A stretch of 64,000 nucleotides of DNA, from the NCBI RefSeq assembly GCF_002549795.1, contig NZ_CP021435.1, positions 3,038,001 through 3,102,000 of the forward strand, written 5' to 3'. Positions 28,004 through 36,564 of this stretch are shown piece by piece; within the stretch, counting starts at the first letter, position 1; every line of letters starts with the position of its first letter. The notes beneath the pieces are model-generated. The model saw nothing but the letters and a program-made list of their open reading frames with translations, was not told the DNA's origin and ran no database searches. Source of the DNA: Halomonas beimenensis. Lineage in GTDB: Bacteria > Pseudomonadota > Gammaproteobacteria > Pseudomonadales > Halomonadaceae. A program made the translations under genes and the position numbers.

Positions 28004-28110
28004 GCGTAGGTAGGGTAAGCGAGCTTGCGAGCGCACCCGACAGACCAAGCCGACGGTGTCTCCGCCACGGCGGATGCGCCTTCGGCTTATCCGGCCTACA
28101 AGCTTGTCGA
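28004..28110. repeat. REP-like palindromic intergenic element
   Basis: Two imperfect palindromes lie in opposite orientation. One is around 28008-28040 (GGGTAAGC...GCGCACCC). The other is around 28071-28093, where GGATGCGCC and GGCTTATCC form a stem with a TTC loop. GTAGG and CCTAC boundary motifs resemble enterobacterial and pseudomonad REP text (CCGGATAAG...GCATCC). The element fills the gap between the GNAT gene and ftsB. Confidence 0.5.
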
Positions 28111-28169
28111 CGGATCAGCCCCGCGCGATACCCTACCCGCGAGAGCCTCGGGCGGCGAACGCGCTGCCG

Positions 28170-29309
28170 TCACGCCGGAGAGCGAAAGGGCAGGGCCTGC
28201 TCGGCGGCGGTGATATAGGCCTCGACATGAGCGGCCTCCTCGACGCAGAAGCGCGCCACGCCGGCCCGCAGCCGAGGATCGGCGATGTGATGCAGCGACG
28301 TCAGCCGGCGTGGCGCGAAGCCCCGGGCCAGCTTGTGCTCGCCCTGGGTCCCGGGATCGAAGCGCGTCAGGCCACGCGCCAGGCAGTGCTCGATCCCCTG
28401 GTAGTAACAGGCCTCGAAGTGCAGGCCATCCGCCTCGATCTCACTCCCCCAGTAGCGCCCGTAGAGGGTATGGCTGCCCTGCAGGCAGAGCGCCGCCGCC
28501 ACCGGGGCGCCCTCCAGGCGTGCCTGGACCAGCACCAGTGACTCCGGCAGGGCCCGGCGCAGCCGGGCGAAGAAGGCCTCGTTGAGATAGCCCTGGCGAC
28601 CCCGCTCCAGGTAGGTGATCTGATAGCAGCGATAGAAATGGGCCAGATCCGCCTCGCCGATGGCCTCGCCTTCCAGGCGATGCAGGGTCAGACCCTGCTC
28701 GGCCACCCGGCGACGCTCCCGCCGGATGGCCTTGCGCCGCTTGGAGGTCAGCGCGGCGAGGAAGCCGGCGAAGTCCCCGTAGCCATGATCCCGCCACTGG
28801 AACTGCACGCCCCGACGCGGGATCAACCCGGGACAGGCCGATCGCCAGGCCGCCACCTCGGCTTCCTCGGCGAACAGCAGGTGCCAGCTCGACAGCTCGC
28901 CGTCCTCCCAGACCTCGGCCAGCCGTCGACGGGCCTCGAGGGGATCGACGTCCGCCGCCAGCGCCAGCCGCGGCCCCGGCGCCGGGGTGAAGGGAATGGC
29001 GCTGAGCCCCTTGGGATAGTAGCGTCCCCCGGCGCGCTCCCAGGCCTCGGCCCAGGCCCAGTCGAAGACGTACTCGCCGAAGGAGTGGTGCTTGCGGTAG
29101 TGGGGCAGCACCCCGACCAGGGCATCGCCTCGCCACAGGGTCAGGTGGCGGGGCTCCCAGCCGGTGGCGGCACTCACGGCGCCGCTGGCCTCCAGGGCGT
29201 GCAGGAACTCATGCCGCAGGAAGGGATGATCGTCGCCCACCAGGGCGTTCCAGGATGCGGCAGGGACCGCCGCGACGGCGGACTGCTCGGCGAGGTGCAG
29301 GCGGCTCAT
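28170..29309 (-). CDS. GNAT-like acyltransferase of the DUF482 (peptidogalycan recognition) family
   Basis: This 379-residue cytosolic protein has a double GNAT fold, as in the FemAB-like DUF482/COG3146 group. Typical segments are HPFLRHEFLHALEASGAVS near the N-terminus, HSFGEYVFDWAWAEAW, TSKRRKAIRRERRR and the C-terminal GLTRFDPGTQGEHKLARGFAP. The last block is highly characteristic of this group. The biochemical substrate is not established. It stands alone, divergent from edd, with its upstream region overlapping the edd control region. Confidence 0.85.
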   Translation of the reverse strand: MSRLHLAEQSAVAAVPAASWNALVGDDHPFLRHEFLHALEASGAVSAATGWEPRHLTLWRGDALVGVLPHYRKHHSFGEYVFDWAWAEAWERAGGRYYPKGLSAIPFTPAPGPRLALAADVDPLEARRRLAEVWEDGELSSWHLLFAEEAEVAAWRSACPGLIPRRGVQFQWRDHGYGDFAGFLAALTSKRRKAIRRERRRVAEQGLTLHRLEGEAIGEADLAHFYRCYQITYLERGRQGYLNEAFFARLRRALPESLVLVQARLEGAPVAAALCLQGSHTLYGRYWGSEIEADGLHFEACYYQGIEHCLARGLTRFDPGTQGEHKLARGFAPRRLTSLHHIADPRLRAGVARFCVEEAAHVEAYITAAEQALPFRSPA

Positions 29310-29408
29310 GGCGTCTCCGGGGCGCCGGCTGACAGGGGGCCGGCAGGATGCCTACAGTGTGCAGGTCCCCCGACGTCCCGCCAAGCCGCTGGCTCGCCCC
29401 GCAATCAT

Positions 29409-29423
29409 GGTAAAATAATTACA
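29409..29423. promoter_or_regulatory. candidate HexR box upstream of edd
   Basis: GGTAAA-ATA-ATTACA matches the gammaproteobacterial HexR palindrome TGTAAT-WWW-ATTACA at ten of twelve arm positions. It overlaps a possible -10 box (TAAAAT, 29411-29416) about 95 bases before the edd start codon. hexR itself and two similar boxes are found near 47 kb. Confidence 0.55.
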
Positions 29424-29515
29424 ACTATAGCCGCATTAACCGACAAAACCCGAGCATCCGGATATTTTTTTGTTAAACTTACTAGATATCCCATTTCTCC
29501 CTGTCGAGGTGTTCC

Positions 29516-31402
29516 ATGGCCCAAGCTAGCACGCCCCTCAACGCCACCGTCCAGCAGGTGACCCGGCGCATCCGCGAGCGCAGCGCCGAACGGCGGGCGC
29601 TCTACGAGGAGCGCATGGCCGACCAGCATCGCCGCGGCGTGCATCGTGCCGAGCTCTCCTGCGGCAACCTGGCCCACGGCTTCGCCGCCTGCGGCGCCGA
29701 GGACAAGGACAGGCTCAAGCTGATGAACTCGGCCAACCTGGGCATCATCTCGTCCTACAACGACATGCTCTCGGCCCACCAGCCGCTGGAGCCCTTCCCC
29801 GAGATCATCAAGGAAGCCGCCCGCGCCATGGGCTCCACCGCCCAGTTCGCCGGCGGCGTGCCCGCCATGTGCGACGGGGTGACCCAGGGCCAGCCGGGCA
29901 TGGAGCTGTCGCTGTTCTCCCGGGACGTGATCGCCATGGCCACCGCCGTGGGCCTGTCCCACAACATGTTCGACGCCGCCCTCTACCTCGGCGTCTGCGA
30001 CAAGATCGTCCCGGGACTGTTCATCGGTGCCGCCCGCTTCGGCCACCTGCCCGCGGTCTTCGTGCCCGCCGGCCCCATGCCCAGCGGCCTGCCCAACAAG
30101 GAAAAGGCCCGGGTCCGCCAGCTCTATGCCGAAGGCAAGGTCGGCCGCGAGGAGCTGCTCGAGGCCGAGTCCCAGTCCTACCACAGCCCCGGCACCTGCA
30201 CCTTCTACGGCACCGCCAACTCCAACCAGCTGATGATGGAGATCATGGGGCTGCACCTGCCCGGCGCCTCCTTCGTCAATCCCGGCACGCCGCTGCGCGA
30301 GGCGCTGACCCGCTTCGCTGCCGAGCAGGCGGTCCGCCACACCGAGGCGGCTGGCGACTACCGCCCCTTCTACCGGCAGATCGACGAGCGAGCCATCGTC
30401 AATGCCATGGTCGGCCTGCTGGCCTCCGGCGGTTCCACCAACCACACCATGCACCTGGTGGCCATGGCCGCCGCGGCGGGCCTGACCGTCACCTGGGACG
30501 ACTTCACCGAGTTGTCCGCGGTGGTGCCGAGCCTGACCCGCATCTACCCCAACGGCCAGGCCGACGTGAACCACTTCCAGGCCGCCGGCGGCATGAGCCT
30601 GCTGATCCGCGAACTGCTCGGCGCGGGCCTGATCCACGGCGACATCCCCACCATCTTCGGCACCGACCTCACCGCCTATACCCGGGAACCCTTCCTGGAG
30701 GACGGCGAACTGGTGTGGCGCGAGGGTCCCGCCGAAAGCCTGGACCCGGACGTGCTGCGCGGCGTGGCCGAGCCCTTCGCCCCCACCGGCGGACTCAGCG
30801 TGCTGGACGGCAACCTGGGCCGCGGCGTCATCAAGGTCTCGGCGGTGGCGCCCGAGCACCGGGTCGTGGAGGCGCCGGTGCGGATCTTCGAGGACCAGAA
30901 CGAGCTCAAGGCCGCCTTCGATGCCGGCGAGCTGGACCGCGACGTGATCGTGGTGGTGCGCTTCCAGGGCCCCAAGGCCAACGGCATGCCCGAACTGCAC
31001 AAGCTGACGCCCTACCTCGGGGTGCTCCAGGACCGCGGCTACCGGGTCGCCCTGGTCACCGACGGGCGCATGTCCGGCGCCTCGGGCAAGGTCCCGGCGG
31101 CCATCCACATGACGCCCGAGGCGCTGGACGGCGGGCCGCTGTCGAGGCTACGCGACGGCGACATCGTGCGCCTGGACGCCGACGCCGGCACCCTGGAGGC
31201 CAGGGTGGACGCCCATGCCTGGGCCGATCGCGAACAGCACGTGGCCGAGCTGGACCATTATCACGTGGGCCTGGGCCGGGAGCTGTTCGGCGGCTTCCGC
31301 CACCTGGCCATGCGCGCCGAGGAAGGGGCCGGGGTCTTCGGCGGCTTCGAGGCCGACGACCTGGCCCGCCAGGCCGGCCAGATCCATGACGAGGACGCCT
31401 GA
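29516..31402 (+). CDS. edd: phosphogluconate dehydratase (Entner-Doudoroff)
   Basis: This 628-residue iron-sulfur dehydratase of the IlvD/Edd family converts 6-phosphogluconate to KDPG. Characteristic blocks are [46 protein letters not shown] and [13 protein letters not shown]. Further blocks are [15 protein letters not shown] and [18 protein letters not shown]. Cys residues in the first three blocks are the expected cluster ligands. GAGG lies six bases before the ATG. It heads a row of sugar genes (glk, mutarotase, aldo/keto reductase, kinase), and the upstream HexR box suggests repression by HexR relieved by KDPG. Confidence 0.96.
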   Translation: MAQASTPLNATVQQVTRRIRERSAERRALYEERMADQHRRGVHRAELSCGNLAHGFAACGAEDKDRLKLMNSANLGIISSYNDMLSAHQPLEPFPEIIKEAARAMGSTAQFAGGVPAMCDGVTQGQPGMELSLFSRDVIAMATAVGLSHNMFDAALYLGVCDKIVPGLFIGAARFGHLPAVFVPAGPMPSGLPNKEKARVRQLYAEGKVGREELLEAESQSYHSPGTCTFYGTANSNQLMMEIMGLHLPGASFVNPGTPLREALTRFAAEQAVRHTEAAGDYRPFYRQIDERAIVNAMVGLLASGGSTNHTMHLVAMAAAAGLTVTWDDFTELSAVVPSLTRIYPNGQADVNHFQAAGGMSLLIRELLGAGLIHGDIPTIFGTDLTAYTREPFLEDGELVWREGPAESLDPDVLRGVAEPFAPTGGLSVLDGNLGRGVIKVSAVAPEHRVVEAPVRIFEDQNELKAAFDAGELDRDVIVVVRFQGPKANGMPELHKLTPYLGVLQDRGYRVALVTDGRMSGASGKVPAAIHMTPEALDGGPLSRLRDGDIVRLDADAGTLEARVDAHAWADREQHVAELDHYHVGLGRELFGGFRHLAMRAEEGAGVFGGFEADDLARQAGQIHDEDA

Positions 31403-31406
31403 GGAC

Positions 31407-31474
31407 ACGCGGCCATGACACGACCCGCCCTGATCGGTGCACGCGGCCATGACAGGACCCGTCCTGATCGGTGG
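31407..31474 (+). repeat. two 34-bp tandem copies of the glk start region in the edd-glk gap
   Basis: ACGCGGCCATGACACGACCC... is repeated with period 34 at 31407-31440 and 31441-31474 with three differences. Within copy 1 the 25 bases from the ATG at 31415 are identical to the first 25 bases of glk at 31557. After copy 2 the text (GGGGCGGCACCATGG) still resembles the next glk codons. Both decoy starts run into stops before glk, encoding only about 40 and 26 residues. Confidence 0.88.
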
Positions 31475-31556
31475 GAACATCGAGAGGGGCGGCACCATGG
31501 CGGGCCTCCTTGGCCGCACCCTAGGCTAGCCCCCTGAGAACACTCGAGACGAAGCC

Positions 31557-32525
31557 ATGACACGACCCGCCCTGATCGGTGACATCGGCGGCACCAATGC
31601 CCGCTTCGCGCTGGTGACGGCCGGTGCCGTCGACCCCCACGGCATCCAGAGCCTGCCCTGTGCCGACTACGACGGCCCGGTGGGCGCCATCCGCGATTAC
31701 CTGGCCCGGGTCGGCGCCGTGGGCGACGCCGCCCCCCGGGAAGCCTGCCTGGCCTTCGCCTGCCCGGTGCACGGCGAGCGGGTGACCATGACCAACAATC
31801 ACTGGGACTTCACCAGGACCGAGGTGCGCGAGGCGCTGGGCCTCTCGCTGTTCAAGGTGATCAACGACTTCATGGCCCAGGCCCTGGGCGTGCCCCACGT
31901 GGCCGAGGACGAGCGGGTGACCCTGCAGGCCGGCGAGGCCGCCCCCCACGCGACCCGCCTGGTGATCGGCCCCGGCACCGGGCTCGGCGTGGCCGGCGTC
32001 TTCCCCGGTCGCCACGCCTGGATCCCCCTGCCCACCGAGGGCGGCCACGTGACCTTCGCCCCCACCGACGAGCGGGAGCAGAACCTGCTGCGCCACTTCC
32101 GCAACCGCTACGGCCGCATCTCGGTGGAGCGGCTGCTGTGCGGCCAGGGGCTGCTCGACCTCTACCGGGCTCACTGCTCGCTGAAGGGCGCCCCGCCACG
32201 CTACGAGACCCCCGCCGAGGTCACCGAGGCGGCCGGCAGCGGCGACGCCGTGGCCCGTGATACCCTGCTGCGTTTCCTGAAGATCCTCGGCGACGTCAGC
32301 GGTGACGCCGCGCTTACCCTGGGCGCCCGCGGCGGGGTCTACCTGTGCGGCGGCATCCTGCCCCGGCTGCTGGACTGGCTGCCGGCCAGCCGCTTCCTGG
32401 AGGCCTTCTCCGACAAGGGCCGCATGAGCGGCTACACGGCGCGGATCCCGGTGCAGGTGGTGACCGCCCCCTGGACGGGCCTGCTGGGCGCCGCCGAGGC
32501 CCTGCACAATGAGGAGGTCGAATGA
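31557..32525 (+). CDS. glk: glucokinase
   Basis: This 322-residue cytosolic ATP-dependent glucokinase of the bacterial Glk type has the phosphate motif LIGDIGGTNARFAL at the N-terminus. The catalytic Asp is in VINDFMAQALG, and the adenosine region is IGPGTGLGVAG. A C-terminal VYLCGGILPRL block completes the fold. It phosphorylates internal glucose so that Zwf, Pgl, Edd and Eda can use it. The ATG overlaps nothing upstream because of the duplicated start region described separately. Its TGA overlaps the next ATG (ATGA). Confidence 0.95.
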   Translation: MTRPALIGDIGGTNARFALVTAGAVDPHGIQSLPCADYDGPVGAIRDYLARVGAVGDAAPREACLAFACPVHGERVTMTNNHWDFTRTEVREALGLSLFKVINDFMAQALGVPHVAEDERVTLQAGEAAPHATRLVIGPGTGLGVAGVFPGRHAWIPLPTEGGHVTFAPTDEREQNLLRHFRNRYGRISVERLLCGQGLLDLYRAHCSLKGAPPRYETPAEVTEAAGSGDAVARDTLLRFLKILGDVSGDAALTLGARGGVYLCGGILPRLLDWLPASRFLEAFSDKGRMSGYTARIPVQVVTAPWTGLLGAAEALHNEEVE

Positions 32526-33481
32526 TTCCCGCATCCCTGCGCGCCCTGCTGGACGCCACCGACGGCCAACGCCGCGCCGACTGGGCCGGCCGCGAGGTCT
32601 GGCTGGCCCGCGAGCCCTGGGGCGAGCTCGCCGTCTCGCTCCAGGGCGCCCAGGTCCTGCACTATCTTCCGGCGCCCGGGGCCGCGCCAGCTGAGGGCTC
32701 CTTGCCTTTCGCCGGCGCCCCGGCGGCCGGCGCCTCCCAGTCCCCGGAGGGCCTGGTCCCCGGCGGCTGGCTATGGGTCACCCCCACGCCCCAGGCGCTG
32801 CCCGGCGCCATCCGCGGCGGCATCCCACTGTGCTGGCCCTGGTTCGCCGACGAGCGCACCGCCGACGAGTCGCCGGACCACTCCGGCCCCATGCACGGCC
32901 CGGCCCGCAAGGCCGACTGGCGCCTGGACGCCGTGGACGAGCACGAGGAGGGCGTCGAGCTGCACCTCTCGCCGCTGGAGCGGTTGCATTCCCAGCTGGT
33001 GCCCCGGGCGGTGATCCAGGCCAACGCCCGGCGCCTGCACGTGGAGCTGGTCACCGAGCACGTCGGCGAGACGCCGGTGAAGATCACCGGCGCCCTGCAC
33101 AGCTATCTCGCCGTGGCCGACGCCCAGGCCTGCCGCATCGAGGGCCTGGCCGGCGCCCGCTACCTGGACAAGCTCGCCGACTTCGCCGAGCGCGAGCAGC
33201 AGGGCGAGCTGGGCGTGCGCGGCGGCCTGGACCGCATCTACCACAGCAACGCCGAGCTGATCCTCGACGATGGCCGGCGGCGGCTGCGGATCGCCCGCCA
33301 GGGAAGCGACTCGGCGGTGGTCTGGCATCCCGGCGACGACCTGCCGGCGGACACCCCCGCCGAGGCGGGCCGCCACTTCCTGTGCATCGAATCCGCCAAC
33401 ACCCGGCTCGACCCGGTATGGCTGGTGCCCGGCGCACAGCACCTGCTGGGCACCACCCTCTCCCTGGCGAGCGACCCATGA
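32522..33481 (+). CDS. D-hexose-6-phosphate mutarotase (YeaD-like)
   Basis: This 319-residue aldose-1-epimerase-fold protein has IRGGIPLCWPWFADE, SGPMHGPARKADW and a C-terminal FLCIESANTRLDPVWLVPG block typical of YeaD-type hexose-6-phosphate mutarotases. The His in GPMHGPAR and the Glu in CIESAN are the likely catalytic pair. It would speed anomer exchange of glucose-6-phosphate between Glk and Zwf, consistent with its ATGA coupling to both glk and the next gene. Confidence 0.88.
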   Translation: MIPASLRALLDATDGQRRADWAGREVWLAREPWGELAVSLQGAQVLHYLPAPGAAPAEGSLPFAGAPAAGASQSPEGLVPGGWLWVTPTPQALPGAIRGGIPLCWPWFADERTADESPDHSGPMHGPARKADWRLDAVDEHEEGVELHLSPLERLHSQLVPRAVIQANARRLHVELVTEHVGETPVKITGALHSYLAVADAQACRIEGLAGARYLDKLADFAEREQQGELGVRGGLDRIYHSNAELILDDGRRRLRIARQGSDSAVVWHPGDDLPADTPAEAGRHFLCIESANTRLDPVWLVPGAQHLLGTTLSLASDP

Positions 33482-34356
33482 CCGATTCCGTCCCTACCTT
33501 CGACGTCCCCTTCGCCCTGGGCATGATGGCCCTGCACGAGACGCCGGACCTGCATGCCCCCGAGGCCCTGGCCGACTGGCTCGAGGCCCGACTCGACCAG
33601 GGCCTGCACTGGTTCGACCACGCCGACATCTACGGCGACCGGGCCGGCGAGACGCTGTTCGGCGACGCCCTGCGTGCCCGCCCCGGCCTGGCCAGCCGGG
33701 TCCGGGTGGTGACCAAGACCAGCATCGTCACCCCCGAGCGCGACGCCTCGCCCCATGCCGTCAAGCACTACGACAGCTCGGCGGCCTACGTGACCGCGGC
33801 CATCGACGCCTCCCTCGAGCGCCTGGGCGTGGAGCGCCTGGATCACTTCCTGCTCCACCGCCCCGATCCGCTGATGGACGCCGAGGCCACCGCCAGGGCC
33901 CTGGACGACGCCATCGCCGCCGGCAAGGTCGGCGCCGCCGGCGTCTCGAACTTCCTGCCCGAGGCCTGGCGCCGGCTGCAGGCCGCCATGGAACACCGCC
34001 TGGTGGCCCATCAGCTCGAGCTCTCCCTGGCGCATCCGCAGCCGCTGTTCGACGGCCTCTTCGATGCCCTGGTCGGCGACGGCCAGGCTCCCATGGCCTG
34101 GTCGCCCCTGGGCGGCGGCCGGGTGCTGACCGGCCCGGCGCGAGCCGAACTGCTGGCCCAGGCCGAGGCGTTCGGCGTGACCCCCGCCGGCCTGGCCCTG
34201 GCCTGGCTGCGCGCCCTGCCCGGCCGGCCGCTCCCGGTGATCGGCAGCCTCAAGGCGAAACGCATCCAGGCCCTGCAGCGGGACGCCGCCCTGACGCTGC
34301 CCCGGCCGGCCTGGTTCGCGCTGCTGGAAGCCGCCCGGGGCCATGAGGTGGCCTGA
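33478..34356 (+). CDS. aldo/keto reductase (YdhF-like)
   Basis: This 292-residue NADPH-type oxidoreductase with a TIM-barrel fold has a visible tetrad: Asp50 and Tyr52 in DHADIYGD, Lys80 in VVTKTSI and His127 in FLLHRPDPL. The C-terminal GSLKAKRIQAL block is the cofactor phosphate site. The ATG at 33478 overlaps the mutarotase stop as ATGA. The substrate is not evident. Context suggests a sugar or an aldehyde arising from sugar catabolism. The frame is open further upstream, but that stretch is out-of-frame mutarotase sequence. Confidence 0.88.
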   Translation: MTDSVPTFDVPFALGMMALHETPDLHAPEALADWLEARLDQGLHWFDHADIYGDRAGETLFGDALRARPGLASRVRVVTKTSIVTPERDASPHAVKHYDSSAAYVTAAIDASLERLGVERLDHFLLHRPDPLMDAEATARALDDAIAAGKVGAAGVSNFLPEAWRRLQAAMEHRLVAHQLELSLAHPQPLFDGLFDALVGDGQAPMAWSPLGGGRVLTGPARAELLAQAEAFGVTPAGLALAWLRALPGRPLPVIGSLKAKRIQALQRDAALTLPRPAWFALLEAARGHEVA

Positions 34357-34389
34357 CCCCATCCCCTTCCACCATGAGGATCCACGACC

Positions 34390-35343
34390 ATGCTGCCCGT
34401 CATCGCCTTCGGTGAGGCCCTCGTCGACATGCTCTCCAGTCGCCTGGGAGACGCCCCGGCCGACACCACGGAGACCTTCACCCCCTATGCCGGCGGCGCC
34501 CCGGCCAACGTGGCCGTGGCCTGCGCCCGGCTCGGCGTGCCCAGCCGCTTCCTCGGCATGCTCGGCGAGGATCACTTCGGCGACTTCCTCGCCGCGGAGC
34601 TGGCCGCCCAGGGCGTCGACCTCTCCGGGGTGGTACGGACCCGCAAGGCGCGCACGGCGCTGGCCTTCGTCTCCCGGGACGCCGACGGCGAGCGCACCTT
34701 CGACTTCTACCGGCCGCCCGCCGCCGACCTGCTCTACCGACTGGAGCACCTGCCGGCCGGCGTCTTCGCCGAGCCCGCCCTCCTCCACCTGTGCAGCAAC
34801 AGCCTGACCGAGCCGGCGATCGCCGAGACCACCCTGGCCATGGCCGAGATGGCCGCCCGGGCCGGCTGCCTGGTCAGCGTGGACGCCAACCTGCGTCACA
34901 ACCTCTGGCCCGACGACCGGGTGGACGTGGCCCTGGTGACCCGGCTGCTCGACACCGCCGACCTGCTGAAGCTGTCCCGGGAGGAAGTCGAGGCCCTGCG
35001 CGGGGATCACCCGGAGGACGCCTGGCTGGCCGAGCGCCTGGCGGCCGGCGTCAGGCTCATCGTGATCACCGACGGCAGCGGCGCCGTGCGCGCCGAGGGC
35101 GCGGGGCTCTCGCTCGCCGTCACCCCGCCCGCGGTCGAGCCGGTGGACACCACGGCAGGGGGCGATGCCTTCATCGGCGGACTGCTGGCCCGCCTGGCCG
35201 AGGACGGCGTCGAGGAAGGCTGGCACCGCGATACCCAGCGCCTCGAGGCGGCGCTGGCCTTCGCCTGTCGCTGCGGCGCCCACGCCGTCACCCGTCCCGG
35301 CGCCTACGTCGCCCTGCCGACCCGGGACGACCTGGCCGCCTGA
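34390..35343 (+). CDS. PfkB-family sugar kinase, probable fructokinase
   Basis: This 317-residue ribokinase-like kinase opens with VIAFGEALVDMLS and has the PfkB signatures YAGGAPANVAVACARLG and DTTAGGDAFIGGLLARL. The Asp in the latter is the catalytic base. The sequence resembles fructokinases more than 1-phosphofructokinase or KDG kinase, but substrate assignment rests on family feel and on its place after glk and the mutarotase. It would feed fructose-6-phosphate to Pgi. It is convergent with cra, ten bases apart. Confidence 0.82.
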   Translation: MLPVIAFGEALVDMLSSRLGDAPADTTETFTPYAGGAPANVAVACARLGVPSRFLGMLGEDHFGDFLAAELAAQGVDLSGVVRTRKARTALAFVSRDADGERTFDFYRPPAADLLYRLEHLPAGVFAEPALLHLCSNSLTEPAIAETTLAMAEMAARAGCLVSVDANLRHNLWPDDRVDVALVTRLLDTADLLKLSREEVEALRGDHPEDAWLAERLAAGVRLIVITDGSGAVRAEGAGLSLAVTPPAVEPVDTTAGGDAFIGGLLARLAEDGVEEGWHRDTQRLEAALAFACRCGAHAVTRPGAYVALPTRDDLAA

Positions 35344-35353
35344 ACGGCGGGGA

Positions 35354-36343
35354 TCAGCCCGCGGCGGTGCGCCACCGCATCCGCCGCGGGATGACCTCGC
35401 GCCCCGCCCGATACTCGCCTCGCGAGGCGGCCAGCGCACAGGACAGCGCGGTGGCGGCCAGGCGTTCATGGTCCTGGAGGGCGGAGTTGACCGGCAGCGG
35501 CAGGAAATCGAGCAGCCGGCTGTCGCCGAAGGTGGCCAGGCGCAGCGAGGCCGGCAGCCCGCCGCGCTCCAGCAGGGTATCGAGCACCCCGTCGAACAGC
35601 GAATAGGAGGCGGTGACCAGGGCATCGGGCAGGCCCGGGCCGTCGAGGAGTTCGCGCATCAGCCGGGCCCCCTCGGCCCGGTCGTAGCGCTCCCCCGCCC
35701 GTGCGATCACCTCCAGCCCCCTCCCCTCGATCGCCCGCTGGAAGCCCGCGCGGCGTTCCTGACTGATCGACAGCCAGGGCACCGCATCCAGCCAGGCGAT
35801 GCGCGAGACCGAACCGTCCAGCACCGAGCGGGTCAGCCGTTCGGCGGCCTCGCCGTCGTTGCTGACCACGCTGGCGAAGCGCCCCGGCTCGAAGCCCCGG
35901 TCAACCGCCACCACCGGCAGGCCCTCGTCCTGCAGCTCGGCGTAGAAGGGATCGTCCATGGGCAGGCAGCTGGCGGTGATCAACACCTCGCAGCGCTGGG
36001 CCCGCAACGCCAGGGCCAGGTCGCGCTCCGCCTCCGGCCGGTCGTCCGAGCCGGCGATCAGCAACTGGTAGCCCTGCTCCCGGGCCCCGCGCTCCATGAG
36101 CTTGGCCAGCCGCGCGTAGGTGGCGTTCTCCAGGTCGGGCACGATCAGCCCCAGGGTGCGACTCGAGCCGCGCCGCAGGGCGGCCGCCTGGGGATCGACC
36201 CGGTAACGGTGTTGGCGCACCACCGCCATCACCTTCTCCACGGTCTCCTGGCTGATCCGACGTTTCTCGGCCTGCCCGTTGATGACATAGCTGGCCGTGG
36301 TACGCGAGACGCCGGCCAGGCGAGCGATTTCCGCGAGCGTCAT
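35354..36343 (-). CDS. cra: catabolite repressor/activator Cra (FruR), LacI family
   Basis: This 329-residue regulator has a LacI-type helix-turn-helix (TLAEIARLAGVSRTTASYVI) with NGQAEKRRISQETVEKVM, almost the text of E. coli Cra. A sugar-binding core follows (LGLIVPDLENATYARLAKLM and LLIAGSDDRPEAE). The inducer is expected to be fructose-1-phosphate, made by FruBA in this same locus. It is divergent from fruB, and two Cra-like operators lie between the two start codons. Confidence 0.93.
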   Translation of the reverse strand: MTLAEIARLAGVSRTTASYVINGQAEKRRISQETVEKVMAVVRQHRYRVDPQAAALRRGSSRTLGLIVPDLENATYARLAKLMERGAREQGYQLLIAGSDDRPEAERDLALALRAQRCEVLITASCLPMDDPFYAELQDEGLPVVAVDRGFEPGRFASVVSNDGEAAERLTRSVLDGSVSRIAWLDAVPWLSISQERRAGFQRAIEGRGLEVIARAGERYDRAEGARLMRELLDGPGLPDALVTASYSLFDGVLDTLLERGGLPASLRLATFGDSRLLDFLPLPVNSALQDHERLAATALSCALAASRGEYRAGREVIPRRMRWRTAAG

Positions 36344-36439
36344 GGTCTACCCCTATAAGTGGTTGGGGGCATTCTACGCCGGACGGCGGGCCCTCCACCC
36401 CCTGCGAAAGTCGTAGTCGATCGACCTTGCCAGGCAAGA

Positions 36440-36451
36440 TGAATCGATCCA
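36440..36451. promoter_or_regulatory. candidate Cra (FruR) operator 1
   Basis: TGAATCGATCCA is a near-perfect palindrome around TGAATC|GATTCA with one mismatch. It lies in the cra-fruB gap, about 115 bases before the fruB start. It resembles the TGAAnCGnTTCA-type operators of Cra proteins. Confidence 0.55.
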
Positions 36452-36470
36452 GCATTCAGTAAAGCACAAG

Positions 36471-36482
36471 TGACACGATTCA
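36471..36482. promoter_or_regulatory. candidate Cra (FruR) operator 2
   Basis: TGACACGATTCA keeps one perfect half (GATTCA) of the first site with two mismatches in the other. Its start is 31 bases from operator 1, about three helical turns, so two dimers could sit on the same face. Confidence 0.45.
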
Positions 36483-36564
36483 CCTACCCACGACAACACC
36501 ACTGCCACGCCCTCGGGCCGACGGAACGCCCCGGCGTCGCACCCTCGACGAAGCGGAGAGACCG

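Noticed and set aside
31415-31540. small genes in the edd-glk gap
   Set aside because: The two short frames are copies of the glk start running into stops. There is no independent SD or conserved protein.
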